Assembly (NCBI GenBank): GCA_020723305.1
Contig: DYJC01000015.1
Span: 1 to 64,000 of the forward strand
From: Desulfosudis oleivorans
GTDB taxonomy: Bacteria > Desulfobacterota > Desulfobacteria > Desulfobacterales > SURF-7
Direction of reading: 5' to 3'
Length of the DNA stretch: 64,000 bases
The notes below the pieces were generated by a model, which saw only the letters and a list, made by a program, of their open reading frames with translations, did no database searches and had not been told where the DNA came from. Below are positions 45,815 to 55,062 of this stretch, in pieces (position 1 is the first letter of the stretch; every line of letters starts with the position of its first letter). The translations under genes and the position numbers were made by a program.

Positions 45815-46759
45815 ATGAAAAACAAAATCCTGGTTCTGATTCAGATTTTACTTCTGGCTTTATTATCCGGATGTGCCTCCATGCAGGAGAGCTTTTATCG
45901 TTTTGGAATCGACCGGGAAAGAAGCCAATCTGATCTGGTTTACAAAACAGTGAATGTTGAAGGCGAAACCGTTTCCTACCTGGAGAGGGAAGGAAAAGGA
46001 GAAGCTGTTGTTCTCCTGCACGGATTCACGGCAGACAAGAACAACTGGCTCCGGTTTGTCCGGTACCTTCCGGAAACATACCGGGTCCTCGCCATCGACA
46101 TGCCGGGACACGGAGATAATGTTCAGGATCCCACAAAAAAATATGACCCTGTTTCTCTGAGCCAGGGGATCGAAAAAACCATCCATTCCATCGGTCTGAA
46201 GCGATTCCATCTCGCGGGGAACTCTCTTGGAGGACTGGTATCCAAAATCTATGCATCAAACCATTCGGACAATGTGATCACACTGGGATTGTTTAACTCC
46301 GCCGGTGTTACATCCCCTACTCCAAGTGAATTCAGGGCGGCTCTGGAAAAAGGAGACAACCCTTTTGTGGTCAAAACAAGAGAGGAATATGACCGGCTGG
46401 GTGAATACGCCTTTTATGATGAACCGTTTCTGCCGTGGCCGATTCACACTGTCATGGCCCGAAAATATATCAGCAGAAATGATTTTAACCAGAAAATGTT
46501 CGGGGATATAAAATCCAGTCCGTTTTTCCATGATGAAAAATCACAGATGGATCTTCTATCTCATTTGAAAATGCCGGTTTTTGTGATCTGGGGAGATAAA
46601 GACAGACTGCTGCACGTATCCAGTGTTGAAATTTATCAAAAGGAATTACCTCAGGCTGAAACCGTGATCCTGAAAGATTGCGGGCATCTGCCCATGCTTG
46701 AACAGCCGGAAGAATCGGCAATGCATTATACTGAATTTCTTGTAAAGCATCCGGAATGA
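45815..46759 (+). CDS. Lipoprotein alpha/beta-hydrolase
   Basis: A 314-residue protein with lipobox LLALLSGC near residue 19, so membrane-anchored outside the cytoplasm. The alpha/beta-hydrolase motifs are VVLLHGFTADKNNW (oxyanion region), LAIDMPGHGD, the nucleophile elbow AGNSLGGLVS, the acid in IWGDKDRLLH and the histidine in DCGHLPMLEQPEE. It likely is an esterase or lipase. The ATG at 45815 follows GGAG; the gene is 44 bp after the glycyl-radical enzyme and is the last of that operon. Joint control with the radical enzyme suggests that it releases or traps a hydrophobic substrate. Confidence 0.88.
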   Translation: MKNKILVLIQILLLALLSGCASMQESFYRFGIDRERSQSDLVYKTVNVEGETVSYLEREGKGEAVVLLHGFTADKNNWLRFVRYLPETYRVLAIDMPGHGDNVQDPTKKYDPVSLSQGIEKTIHSIGLKRFHLAGNSLGGLVSKIYASNHSDNVITLGLFNSAGVTSPTPSEFRAALEKGDNPFVVKTREEYDRLGEYAFYDEPFLPWPIHTVMARKYISRNDFNQKMFGDIKSSPFFHDEKSQMDLLSHLKMPVFVIWGDKDRLLHVSSVEIYQKELPQAETVILKDCGHLPMLEQPEESAMHYTEFLVKHPE

Positions 46760-46762
46760 TCG

Positions 46763-46834
46763 GTTGGCCCGTTAGCCCGTTAGCCCGTTGGCCCGTTGGC
46801 CCGTTAGCCCGTTAACCCGTTGGCCCGTTGGCCT
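46763..46834. repeat. Nine-copy 8-bp tandem repeat (GTTGGCCC/GTTAGCCC)
   Basis: Nine consecutive 8-bp units, mostly GTTGGCCC or GTTAGCCC, one GTTAACCC, and a last GTTGGCCT. The array lies 3 bp past the stop of the hydrolase gene, between convergent genes. Units that differ only at positions 4-5 suggest expansion by slippage or unequal exchange. It has no open frame. Confidence 0.95.
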
Positions 46835-46852
46835 GAAAGCGCTTCATCAGTC

Positions 46853-46884
46853 AAACCGGTCAACCGGCAAACCGGCAAACCGGC
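46853..46884. repeat. Four-copy 8-bp tandem repeat, inverted relative to the first array
   Basis: AAACCGGT, CAACCGGC, AAACCGGC, AAACCGGC. The reverse complement of the unit (GCCGGTTT, rotated GTTTGCCG) agrees with GTTGGCCC at six of eight positions, so the two arrays are partial inverted repeats 18 bp apart and could fold together. Position between livF and the hydrolase gene fits a bidirectional transcription barrier. Confidence 0.85.
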
Positions 46885-46895
46885 AAACCTAAAAC

Positions 46896-47603
46896 TCAAA
46901 TCCCCAGATAGGCTTTTCGGACATCATCGTTTGCTAGAAGATTGCCGGCAGAATCGGTCATGGTGATCCGGCCGTTTTCCATTACATACCCACGGTCAGC
47001 CACTTTTAAGGCAAGATTGGCATTCTGTTCTACCAGAAAGATGGTTGTGTTGTTCTCCTGGTTTATTTTTTTGATGATATCAAAAATCTGCCTGACAATG
47101 ATCGGAGCAAGGCCTAAGGACGGCTCATCCAGCAGGAGCAGTTTTGGCTTGGCCATCAAGGCGCGTGAAATGGCCAGCATTTGCTGCTCGCCGCCGCTTA
47201 ACGTTCCGCCCTGCTGATGCTGTCTCTCTGCAAGGATCGGAAAAATCTCAAAAACATAATTCATGTCCTTACGGATCTGATCTGTGTCATCTCTCAGAAA
47301 AGCGCCCATATCCAGATTTTCCTTAACAGAAAGATACGGGAAGATGTGCCTGCCTTCCGGAACCTGTGAGATCCCCATGGCCACGATCCTGTTCGGATTC
47401 ATATGGACAATGGATTTTCCGTTGAAAAGGATATCTCCTGAACTCGGAGGAACAATTCCACAAGTGGTCATCAGGGTCGTTGATTTTCCGGCGCCGTTTG
47501 CACCGATCAGTGTGATGATCTCCCCCTGATGGATCTCAATATTGATATCCCGGAGCGCCTGAATTTTCCCATAGTGCGTTTGGACATCGATCAGCTTAAG
47601 CAT
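46896..47603 (-). CDS. livF: Branched-chain amino acid ABC transporter ATPase LivF
   Basis: A 235-residue ABC ATPase. Walker A is GANGAGKSTTLM, the signature LSGGEQQMLAISRAL, Walker B LLLDEPSLGLAP and the H-loop-like VEQNANLALKVADRGYVMEN. The sequence MLKLIDVQTHYGKIQALRDI is typical of LivF. Its start overlaps the end of livG by 8 bp. It powers uptake of leucine, isoleucine, valine or related ligands delivered by the binding protein at 50656-51789. Confidence 0.95.
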   Translation of the reverse strand: MLKLIDVQTHYGKIQALRDINIEIHQGEIITLIGANGAGKSTTLMTTCGIVPPSSGDILFNGKSIVHMNPNRIVAMGISQVPEGRHIFPYLSVKENLDMGAFLRDDTDQIRKDMNYVFEIFPILAERQHQQGGTLSGGEQQMLAISRALMAKPKLLLLDEPSLGLAPIIVRQIFDIIKKINQENNTTIFLVEQNANLALKVADRGYVMENGRITMTDSAGNLLANDDVRKAYLGI

Positions 47604-48384
47604 CCATCTCCTCCCCCAGGTAGGCCTTGATCACAATGGGATTGCATTTTATCTCATCCGGCGTTCCTTGGGCAATCTTCTTACCGTAATCCATCACAAA
47701 AATCCGATCCGAAAGACTCATGACCAGTTTCATATCATGCTCGATCAAAAGAATGGATATCTTTTCCGTATCTCGTATCCAGACAATCAGCTCATCCAGC
47801 TCCGAGGTTTCCTGAGGGTTCATCCCTGCGGCAGGTTCGTCCAGGAGCAATAAAAAAGGATTTGTCGCCATGGCCCTTGCGATTTCAAGACGGCGCTGGG
47901 CGCCATAGGGCAGATTCATGGCAAGTTCATCCACAAACTGGTTCAGATTGATTTTTTCCAGTATCGCATAGCTGTCTTCCACAACCTGTTGTTCCTCCCG
48001 AACTGTTGACTGCCCGCGGAAAATCGCACCCAGAATACCGGAATGTGTGCGGCAATGTCTTCCGATCATCACATTCTCAAGAACGGTCATGTTGGGAAAC
48101 AGCCGGATATTCTGAAAGGTCCGTGCCAGGCCTTTCTGTGTAACCTTATTGGGTTTCAATCCATTAATCCGTATGGATTCTTTTCCCGAACCACGAACGA
48201 GAATATCTCCTCCTGTGGGGTTGTAGATACCGGTAATACAATTGAAAAAGGTGGTTTTCCCTGCCCCGTTCGGGCCGATCAGGGCGACAATCTCGCCTTC
48301 TCTGACATCCAGATCCAGGTTGTCAAGCGCCGTCAGGCCACCAAATTTCATGGTCAAATTTTTTACATCCAGAATCGGTTTCAT
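47596..48384 (-). CDS. livG: Branched-chain amino acid ABC transporter ATPase LivG
   Basis: A 262-residue ABC ATPase. Walker A is GPNGAGKTTFFN, then RTFQNIRLFPNMTVLENVM, the signature YGAQRRLEIARAMA (a variant without the usual LSGGQ), Walker B LLLDEPAAGMNPQE and ILLIEHDMKLVM. These traits mark LivG. The ATG at 48384 starts 1 bp after the livM stop; upstream in-frame starts lie inside livM. Confidence 0.94.
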   Translation of the reverse strand: MKPILDVKNLTMKFGGLTALDNLDLDVREGEIVALIGPNGAGKTTFFNCITGIYNPTGGDILVRGSGKESIRINGLKPNKVTQKGLARTFQNIRLFPNMTVLENVMIGRHCRTHSGILGAIFRGQSTVREEQQVVEDSYAILEKINLNQFVDELAMNLPYGAQRRLEIARAMATNPFLLLLDEPAAGMNPQETSELDELIVWIRDTEKISILLIEHDMKLVMSLSDRIFVMDYGKKIAQGTPDEIKCNPIVIKAYLGEEMDA

Positions 48385-48385
48385 A

Positions 48386-49612
48386 TCAGTGTGTTTCTTT
48401 ACTTTTGTATTTATAAGCTCGTCTGATATCCGGAATGATTCCACCTGGGCGGAAAATCATCATCACGACCAGCACAACCCCGAAAATCAGCATCCGGTAT
48501 TCGGAAAACGCACGAAGATATTCCGGGAGCAGAATCAATATCATTGCCCCGGAAATTACCCCGAAAATGGACCCCATGCCTCCCAGCACAACAATACACA
48601 GAATAATAATCGATTCCCAGATGGTAAAACTCGCCGGATTGATAAAAGTGGTTTTTGCCGCAAAAATAACACCGCCCATTCCTGCCCAGGTAGCCCCGAG
48701 GGCAAATGCCGTGAGCTTGGTTTTTGCTTTGTCGATTCCCATGGCCTGGCAGGCGATCTCATCCTCTCTCAAGGCAATCCATGCCCGGCCGATTCTGGAA
48801 TTCTGAAGCCGGTTCACGACAAATATGGTAAAAAGAACCAGGAGAATCATCAGATAATAGAGGTAAATGGTATGTCCTTCCAGAGACATTTTGATTCCAA
48901 AAAAACCAGGCCGTGGAATATTGGCAATACCGCTGGGGCCAAATGAGAATTCATTCCAGTTTTCCAGAATCAGGCGGATAATCTCTCCAAATCCCAATGT
49001 GACGATGGCCAGATAATCCCCCCGGAGGCGGAGAACCGGATACCCGAGAAGAATTCCAAAAAAAGCGCTCAACAAACCGCCTAGCGGAAGGGCTATCCAG
49101 AAACCAATGCCGAAATGATAATGCAGAAGGGCATATGAATAGGCTCCCACTGCGTAAAATGCAACATACCCGAGATCCAGAAGTCCGGCCAGTCCCACCA
49201 CAATATTCAGCCCAAGCCCGAGCATGACATAAATTAAAGCCGTGATCATGATATTGATCTGGTAGAGAGAAAACAAGAGAGGAAAGCCGATTACAAAGAA
49301 GCAAAGAGCTACTGTACCCGGAAAATAGTATTTTTTCTCTTTCAACACTTTTTGAAAAATTGAAATTTTTTCCGTATTTTCATAAGGATCTTTTTGTTTT
49401 CCTTTTTTGATTTTTTGCCGGAACAGATTCCGCCAGAAAAAAGAAAGGATAAAACTTGCAATCCCGATAAGGATCATGTTCTTCCATCGCCATTCGATTT
49501 CATTCTGAACCGTATTGACCCGGATGACCATAATCGGGAAGGTCAAAAACATAAACCAGATGCACGCAAGGAAGGATTTTTTTATTTCTTCAAACGTCAC
49601 CATGATCAGCAT
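48386..49612 (-). CDS. livM: Branched-chain amino acid ABC transporter permease LivM
   Basis: A 408-residue permease, longer than livH because of an N-terminal extension. Family motifs are YVMLGLGLNIVVGLAGLLDL (the GLAG loop), GYPVLRLRGDYLAIVTLGFG and the cytoplasmic EAA-like loop RIGRAWIALREDEIACQAMG. About ten membrane segments are expected. It starts 5 bp after the livH stop, with GTAAGG upstream. Confidence 0.94.
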   Translation of the reverse strand: MLIMVTFEEIKKSFLACIWFMFLTFPIMVIRVNTVQNEIEWRWKNMILIGIASFILSFFWRNLFRQKIKKGKQKDPYENTEKISIFQKVLKEKKYYFPGTVALCFFVIGFPLLFSLYQINIMITALIYVMLGLGLNIVVGLAGLLDLGYVAFYAVGAYSYALLHYHFGIGFWIALPLGGLLSAFFGILLGYPVLRLRGDYLAIVTLGFGEIIRLILENWNEFSFGPSGIANIPRPGFFGIKMSLEGHTIYLYYLMILLVLFTIFVVNRLQNSRIGRAWIALREDEIACQAMGIDKAKTKLTAFALGATWAGMGGVIFAAKTTFINPASFTIWESIIILCIVVLGGMGSIFGVISGAMILILLPEYLRAFSEYRMLIFGVVLVVMMIFRPGGIIPDIRRAYKYKSKETH

Positions 49613-49617
49613 ACACC

Positions 49618-50526
49618 TTACACTTTTTGGGTTTCGGATCGCCCCAGAATCCCGGCAGGCCTGAAAATTAAAATAAAAACAAGGAACATGAAGGCAAAAA
49701 CATCTTCATAATCACTTGAAATATACCCTGTAAAAAAGCTCTCTGTCCATCCCAGAACAAAGCTGCCGAGAACCGCTCCGGGAATACTGCCGATACCTCC
49801 CAGCACCGCGGCAACAAATGCCTTGATACCGGCAATGAAGCCGATATAAAAATTGATCTGACCAATATGGGATGCGATCAGAACGCCTCCTATGGCAGCA
49901 GTAGCTGACCCTACAATAAATGTTACCGAGATCACACGATTCACATCAATACCAACCAGCGCTGCCATCACCTTGTCCTGTGCAGTGGCACGCATGGCTT
50001 TTCCGATTTTGGTAAACTTGATCAGCAGGGTGAGAAGAACCATAACAACAAAGCTTGTCATCAGGATGACAAGCTCCTGAGAACTGATAACGTGCGCGTA
50101 GGGTTCCCAGAATTCAAAATCCGGAATCAGACTTGGAAACGGCAGAAAATCAGATGTCTGTGCGAGAAGAACATAATTCTGAAGAAACAGAGACATGCCG
50201 ATGGCACTGATCAACGCAGAGAGACGCGGCGCCTTGCGCAATGGCTTGTAGGCCAGTTTTTCAACCGTAAACCCATAGGCGCAGGAGTAGACAACCGCGG
50301 CAACCATAGCACAGATCAGAATAGCAAACTGGTTCATTCCCAGCATGGAAAGAACAGTCGCGACAATCAATGCGGTAAATGCCCCGATCATATAGATCTC
50401 ACCATGGGCAAAGTTGATCAGTTCAATGATCCCGTAAACCATGGTGTATCCCAGGGCGATCAGGGCGTAGATACTTCCCCTGGTCAGTCCTCCCAAAAAC
50501 AGTTCAAGGAAATAGTTCCAGTCCAT
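49618..50526 (-). CDS. livH: Branched-chain amino acid ABC transporter permease LivH
   Basis: A 302-residue permease with the LivH traits: FLGGLTRGSIYALIALGYTM, VYGIIELINFAHGEIYMIG, KAMRATAQDKVMAALVGIDV (cytoplasmic loop touching the ATPase) and AAVLGGIGSIPGAVLGSFVL. About eight membrane segments. The ATG at 50526 follows AGGAAAAATTT; a nine-residue longer frame start has no better site. Confidence 0.94.
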   Translation of the reverse strand: MDWNYFLELFLGGLTRGSIYALIALGYTMVYGIIELINFAHGEIYMIGAFTALIVATVLSMLGMNQFAILICAMVAAVVYSCAYGFTVEKLAYKPLRKAPRLSALISAIGMSLFLQNYVLLAQTSDFLPFPSLIPDFEFWEPYAHVISSQELVILMTSFVVMVLLTLLIKFTKIGKAMRATAQDKVMAALVGIDVNRVISVTFIVGSATAAIGGVLIASHIGQINFYIGFIAGIKAFVAAVLGGIGSIPGAVLGSFVLGWTESFFTGYISSDYEDVFAFMFLVFILIFRPAGILGRSETQKV

Positions 50527-50596
50527 AAATTTTTCCTGAAATGGATCTCGCATCCGGGATCATCCGGCTGCATGGTGAAGTGCGATAGTGAAAGCA

Positions 50597-50624
50597 GGGA
50601 GCAGGAATGAGGATTCCTGCTCCC
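50597..50624 (-). terminator. Hairpin between livK and livH (attenuator)
   Basis: GGGAGCAGGAA (50597-50607) is perfectly inverted at 50614-50624 around a 6-nt loop. It lies about 30 bp after the binding-protein gene in an otherwise continuous operon. Such hairpins usually stabilise the binding-protein message or end part of the transcripts so that the binding protein is made in excess. No strong T-run follows. Confidence 0.55.
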
Positions 50625-50655
50625 ATAATTTTAATTGAAAATACCCTGGTTTACC

Positions 50656-51789
50656 CTATTTCAGTTCAATATATTTTCCATTTTGAACCTGGTATACGGA
50701 AAACCCGGCGCCGATTGCATCGCCCCGGTCGTCAAACCGGATCTTACCGATCGGGGTTTCAACCCATTCGGTTTTTAATGCCTTGGATACTGCATCATAA
50801 TCTGTTGAGCCTGCTTTTTGAATTGCATTCAAGAGAGCGAGTGTGGCTGTATAAGCATTTTCATAAAAAGCACCGTGGGCTTCGCCATATTTGTCTTTAT
50901 GGGCTTTCACAGCAGCAATATTGAGTGGATTTTGAGAACAATCTTTTGGACCGGAAGCATAAACACCTTCTGAATATTTTCCGGCGACCTTGATAAAGGT
51001 ATCATCTTTTACGCCATCATCTGAGATAAAAATGGTTTTCATTCTTTTTTTTCTCATCTGGGTCACAATCTTGGATGCTTCCGGATGATAGCCGCCATAA
51101 ATGACTGCCTCTGCTTTATTCTGTTTTACCTTTTGAACAACCGCTGAATAGTCAACAGCTCCCGGAGTCACGCCTTCGTACAACACCACTTCCGCTTTTC
51201 CGGATTCTTCCAGGAATTTTTTGGCAAATTCAGCAAACCCCTTACCATAATCCCCTTTGTCATGAATCACTGCAATCTTTTTCAGCTTTAATACATTCAA
51301 TGCAAAATCAACATCCAGTTTGGCCTGGGCATCATCCGATGCGATGGTCCTGTAAAAATTCGGATATTCCCCGCTCTGTGTCAAATCCGGATTGGTTGCA
51401 GACGGTGACATGACAATGATCTTGGAATCTTTGTAAATTCCAAGCGCAGCCTTGGTTGCCCCGCTGCAGATATGCCCGAGAACAACATCCACTTTTTTGG
51501 AAAGCAGCTTTGTTGCCGTATTGGTCGCAACTTCCGGTTTACAGACATCGTCCTCGGCCAGCAATTCCACCTGTTTTCCGAGAACTCCCCCTTTTGCATT
51601 GATCTCATCAACAACGATTTGGGCCGCTCTGACGGATGGAATGCCGTAAGATGCCAGATCGCCACTATGCGCTCCGGCAACTCCCAGCTTGATCGTATCC
51701 GCAGCAAACCCCAAACCCGGCACCAAAAGACACAACAACATCCCGACAACCACTGTAATCATCCATTTTTTAGACCTGTTTTTCATCAT
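50656..51789 (-). CDS. livK: Branched-chain amino acid ABC transporter periplasmic binding protein
   Basis: A 377-residue secreted protein with signal peptide MITVVVGMLLCLLVPGLGFA. The mature part starts DTIKLGVAGAHSGDLASYGI, characteristic of family-1 Liv/AmiC-type binding proteins. Next come QIVVDEINAKGGVLGKQVEL, PSATNPDLTQSGEYPNFYRT and AVIHDKGDYGKGFAEFAKKF. The start at 51789 follows GGGAG. It is the first gene of the livKHMGF operon. The preferred ligand could be a branched-chain amino acid or another amide. Confidence 0.94.
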   Translation of the reverse strand: MMKNRSKKWMITVVVGMLLCLLVPGLGFAADTIKLGVAGAHSGDLASYGIPSVRAAQIVVDEINAKGGVLGKQVELLAEDDVCKPEVATNTATKLLSKKVDVVLGHICSGATKAALGIYKDSKIIVMSPSATNPDLTQSGEYPNFYRTIASDDAQAKLDVDFALNVLKLKKIAVIHDKGDYGKGFAEFAKKFLEESGKAEVVLYEGVTPGAVDYSAVVQKVKQNKAEAVIYGGYHPEASKIVTQMRKKRMKTIFISDDGVKDDTFIKVAGKYSEGVYASGPKDCSQNPLNIAAVKAHKDKYGEAHGAFYENAYTATLALLNAIQKAGSTDYDAVSKALKTEWVETPIGKIRFDDRGDAIGAGFSVYQVQNGKYIELK

Positions 51790-51986
51790 TGTCGTCTCCC
51801 TTTTTGAAATATTGTAGTTTGTTATCCGATATCATCCGCCAAGGTTTTGGTATCATAGTGGTTCATCTTTCCGGAGTCAAGAGCGAAACCCAGCCAAAGT
51901 CAGCAACAAATATATCTTGTGATTTTACCAACAAACCAATATAATTTTATTCAGGAATCCGCAATATTTACTGTGAGAGGAAACAT

Positions 51987-52841
51987 ATGAAGCAAGTTGG
52001 CTTGGTAATAAAACCCGATTCCATGGCTGAAAAAAAGGCAGATGAACTTGAAAAATGGTTTACCAACCGAAATGTCAAGGTGATCCGCAAACAATATTCC
52101 AAGATCGATGGTAATCCCCCTCAATTTGATTCTGAAACCGCTCCTCCTGATTTATCCTGTGTATTGGTTCTGGGGGGTGACGGAACCTTCCTGAGTGCAG
52201 CAAGGTGGATCGGAGATCGGGATATCCCCATGCTTGGAATTAAATTCGGTGATGTTGGTTTTCTCGCAGAAATTGCAGAAGAGAGTCTTTTTGATGTTGC
52301 AGAGATTATTCTGAGCAACAATTTTGATACTAGAATGCGATCCCGCCTTGAGGTAAGGGTCATCCGTGAAAATCGGGAAATTGCCTGCGAAACGGTCTTA
52401 AATGACATTGTGATCAACAAAGGCGCCCTGGCTAGACTTGCCAATATTCAAACCTATATCAACGACCGCTATCTGACCACCTATAAAAGCGACGGACTGA
52501 TCGTTGCAACACCGACCGGATCAACCGCCTATTCCCTTGCAGCCGGCGGTCCCATTATTCACCCAGCCGTATCCGGAATCGTGATGACACCCATCTGCCC
52601 TTTCACACTTACGAATCGCCCCCTCATCGTTCCGGACACGGTAAAGATCGAAATCAGACTCGCCAAAATGTCCTCTGACATCATGTTGACGTTTGACGGG
52701 CAGAAGGGAATGGGGATCGATGACCGGGATACCATTGTCGTAAAGACCAGCCCGCACCCGATCCGGATCATCGTCATGCCTGACAGGCACTATTTTGATG
52801 TACTTAAAACCAAACTGCGATGGAGCGGCAGCCGGATCTGA
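51987..52841 (+). CDS. nadK: NAD kinase
   Basis: A 284-residue ATP-NAD kinase. The GGDG motif is [16 protein letters not shown], the NAD-binding motif [20 protein letters not shown], and ISNDI-type [17 protein letters not shown] is present. It makes NADP in the cytoplasm. Start after GAGAGGAAACAT. It is followed by the aldolase gene at 64 bp and could be co-transcribed with it. Confidence 0.95.
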   Translation: MKQVGLVIKPDSMAEKKADELEKWFTNRNVKVIRKQYSKIDGNPPQFDSETAPPDLSCVLVLGGDGTFLSAARWIGDRDIPMLGIKFGDVGFLAEIAEESLFDVAEIILSNNFDTRMRSRLEVRVIRENREIACETVLNDIVINKGALARLANIQTYINDRYLTTYKSDGLIVATPTGSTAYSLAAGGPIIHPAVSGIVMTPICPFTLTNRPLIVPDTVKIEIRLAKMSSDIMLTFDGQKGMGIDDRDTIVVKTSPHPIRIIVMPDRHYFDVLKTKLRWSGSRI

Positions 52842-52905
52842 TGCTCATTAGAAATCGTAAACCGGATGAAACCTTTATCCTGAATATAAAAAAAGGAGGA
52901 TGAAT

Positions 52906-53868
52906 ATGGTCAGTTACAAAGAACTTGGTCTAGTCAATTCAAAAGAGCTGTTTAAAAAAGCGATTCAAGGCGGCTATGCGATTCCAGCTTATAACTTCAA
53001 TAATATGGAACAGCTGCAAGCCATTATTCAGGCCTGCGTGGAGACAAAATCGCCTGTAATTATTCAGGTATCTTCCGGCGCCCGCAAGTATGCAAATCAA
53101 ACCCTGCTGCGCTATATGGCTGAGGGAGCGGTAGCGTATGCGAAAGAACTGGGTTATGGAATTCCGATTGTGTTGCATCTTGATCATGGGGATACCTTTG
53201 AACTTTGCAAGAGCTGTATTGACACTGGATTTTCTTCGGTCATGATCGACGGATCTCATCTATCCTATGATGAGAATGTTGCCGTAACTCAAAAAGTGGT
53301 TGAATATGCTCATGCTCATGACGTGACTGTGGAAGGTGAGCTGGGTGTGCTGGCCGGCGTGGAAGATGACGTTTCCGCTGAACATCATACCTACACGCGT
53401 CCGGAAGAAGTGGAAGATTTTGTCAAGAAAACCCGTGTGGATAGTCTGGCGATTTCAATCGGCACTTCCCATGGCGCTTTTAAATTCAAACCCGGCACAG
53501 ACCCAAAAATACGACTGGATATTCTGGCTGAAATTGAAAAGAAAATCCCCGGGTTCCCAATCGTATTGCATGGATCTTCATCTGTCCCTCAGGATATCGT
53601 GAAAATCATCAAACAATACGGCGGTAAAATGGATGCTGCAATCGGCATTCCGGAAGAACAGCTTCGCGCTGCTTCCAAGTCTGCTGTGTGCAAAATCAAT
53701 ATCGACTCGGATGGCCGCCTGGCCATGACTGCCGCAATCCGCAAAGTATTTGCTGAAAAACCAAGCGAATTTGATCCGCGCAAATACTTAGGACCAGCCA
53801 GAGATGCATTGAAAGAACTGTACAAACATAAAAATTGCAATGTATTGGGTTCAGCTGGAAAAGCTTGA
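52906..53868 (+). CDS. fba: Class II fructose-bisphosphate aldolase
   Basis: A 320-residue zinc aldolase of the FbaA/GatY superfamily. The opening YAIPAYNFNNMEQLQAIIQA, the zinc-site region IPIVLHLDHGDTFELCKSCI, EGELGVLAGVEDD and the C-terminal IVLHGSSSVPQDIVKII are all present. IDSDGRLAMTAAIRK follows. It interconverts fructose-1,6-bisphosphate and triose phosphates, which together with pckG suits gluconeogenesis. The ATG at 52906 lies 6 bp after AGGAGG; the ATG at 52900 is directly adjacent to the ribosome site and was rejected. Confidence 0.94.
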   Translation: MVSYKELGLVNSKELFKKAIQGGYAIPAYNFNNMEQLQAIIQACVETKSPVIIQVSSGARKYANQTLLRYMAEGAVAYAKELGYGIPIVLHLDHGDTFELCKSCIDTGFSSVMIDGSHLSYDENVAVTQKVVEYAHAHDVTVEGELGVLAGVEDDVSAEHHTYTRPEEVEDFVKKTRVDSLAISIGTSHGAFKFKPGTDPKIRLDILAEIEKKIPGFPIVLHGSSSVPQDIVKIIKQYGGKMDAAIGIPEEQLRAASKSAVCKINIDSDGRLAMTAAIRKVFAEKPSEFDPRKYLGPARDALKELYKHKNCNVLGSAGKA

Positions 53869-53901
53869 GGAAATCCAAACCAATATAAACGGTCAATGGA
53901 C

Positions 53902-55062
53902 TCACGGGGATAGGAGATCGGACACCCGCCTGAAATACTCTTCCCGGCATTGGTTCTCGATATGGAACAGATTGGAAAATGGCCTGTAAAAGTCTTCGCT
54001 GCCGATTGTAAACAGGCCATGACCAAATACAATGACGCCATCATGCTCTTGGATGGCCTTTGGAACCGTGTTGCACAGACCGTACACACCGGTTCCAACT
54101 TCTCCCGGAACAACCGGAATCCCGCAGATGTCCCGTTCTTCGCTGCATTGGATATGGCATTTTCCCTTTTGATCGCAACCTGCTTTGTCGCAATCCATGG
54201 AAAGAATGACGGAAAACTTTGGATGTCCATGCAAAATGGTATGGCATCCGGTTTCCCGGATGATCCCGAGATGGGCATCCAGTTCACTGGAAGCGGTGAT
54301 GCCGGTACAGGAAGTGCCATCCATGGGAACCGGATCAATACAGCCGGTCAGGTTATCCAGTGAACTTCCGGTCTGACTGATATAAAGAATATTCCCCAGC
54401 CGGCAGGAGATGTTGCCGAAGTAGGAATCCACCAGTCTGTTTTCAACCGTTAACCGGCCGGCTTCATCCATGGCTTCCAACACAAGCTGCTCTGAATCCA
54501 ATGGCCCTTTTATCAGAGAGCCGGTAAAAGAGGGATAAGGATCAAGCATCTTCACTACCTGGCTAAAGGTTTTTTGAAACAGATGATCCACACTCCCGTT
54601 TCGAAGAGCCCAAAGATAATCTGAAAAAAACTTGACAAAGCAGGCAAAACAGATGGAAGAGTAGGTGACATATGCCTGTTCCAGGCTGACCATGCCATAG
54701 GTAATCAAACCAAGATCCGGTATGATCACACCTTTTCTTTTTTTCAATATGGTGACAATTTCTCCAGTATCTAATGTTCGAGAGATGGGAAGATCATGAA
54801 GGAATGTCCGTGTCTCACAATCTTCCGGATAAATCACTCCCTTTGATGTCTCGGCAAGATAAGAAATAATCGTCTGATAGGGCTCAGCCGGTTTTGAGAA
54901 TAAAATGGAATTAATGCTCAACCCCTGTATAACCTTTTCCAGTAGGGGAATGGATGAATCGTTTCTGTTCCATTCCAGAGCAGCATCCAGAAATCCCATA
55001 AGCGGCGATGACCTTTCCGTCAGGCCACCGGCACACAGTTTTTTTTCAAATTCCAAAAACAT
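53902..55062 (-). CDS. Class II aldolase/adducin family protein
   Basis: A 386-residue protein. The C-terminal 200 residues are the zinc-dependent class II aldolase/adducin domain: SYFGNISCRLGNILYISQTG, ELDAHLGIIRETGCHTILHG followed by HPKFSVI (HxH metal motif) and a third histidine in VFGHGLF. The N-terminal 180 residues are not recognised. Relatives handle fuculose-, ribulose- or methylthioribulose-phosphates. The ATG at 55062 shares one base with the stop of the aldehyde oxidoreductase (TAATG), after GGAG, so they are coupled. It converges on fba, 33 bp away. Confidence 0.83.
   Translation of the reverse strand: MFLEFEKKLCAGGLTERSSPLMGFLDAALEWNRNDSSIPLLEKVIQGLSINSILFSKPAEPYQTIISYLAETSKGVIYPEDCETRTFLHDLPISRTLDTGEIVTILKKRKGVIIPDLGLITYGMVSLEQAYVTYSSICFACFVKFFSDYLWALRNGSVDHLFQKTFSQVVKMLDPYPSFTGSLIKGPLDSEQLVLEAMDEAGRLTVENRLVDSYFGNISCRLGNILYISQTGSSLDNLTGCIDPVPMDGTSCTGITASSELDAHLGIIRETGCHTILHGHPKFSVILSMDCDKAGCDQKGKCHIQCSEERDICGIPVVPGEVGTGVYGLCNTVPKAIQEHDGVIVFGHGLFTIGSEDFYRPFSNLFHIENQCREEYFRRVSDLLSP

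Noticed and set aside
46763-46884. Tandem repeats as a CRISPR array
   Set aside because: Units are 8 bp with no spacers and no cas genes are near.
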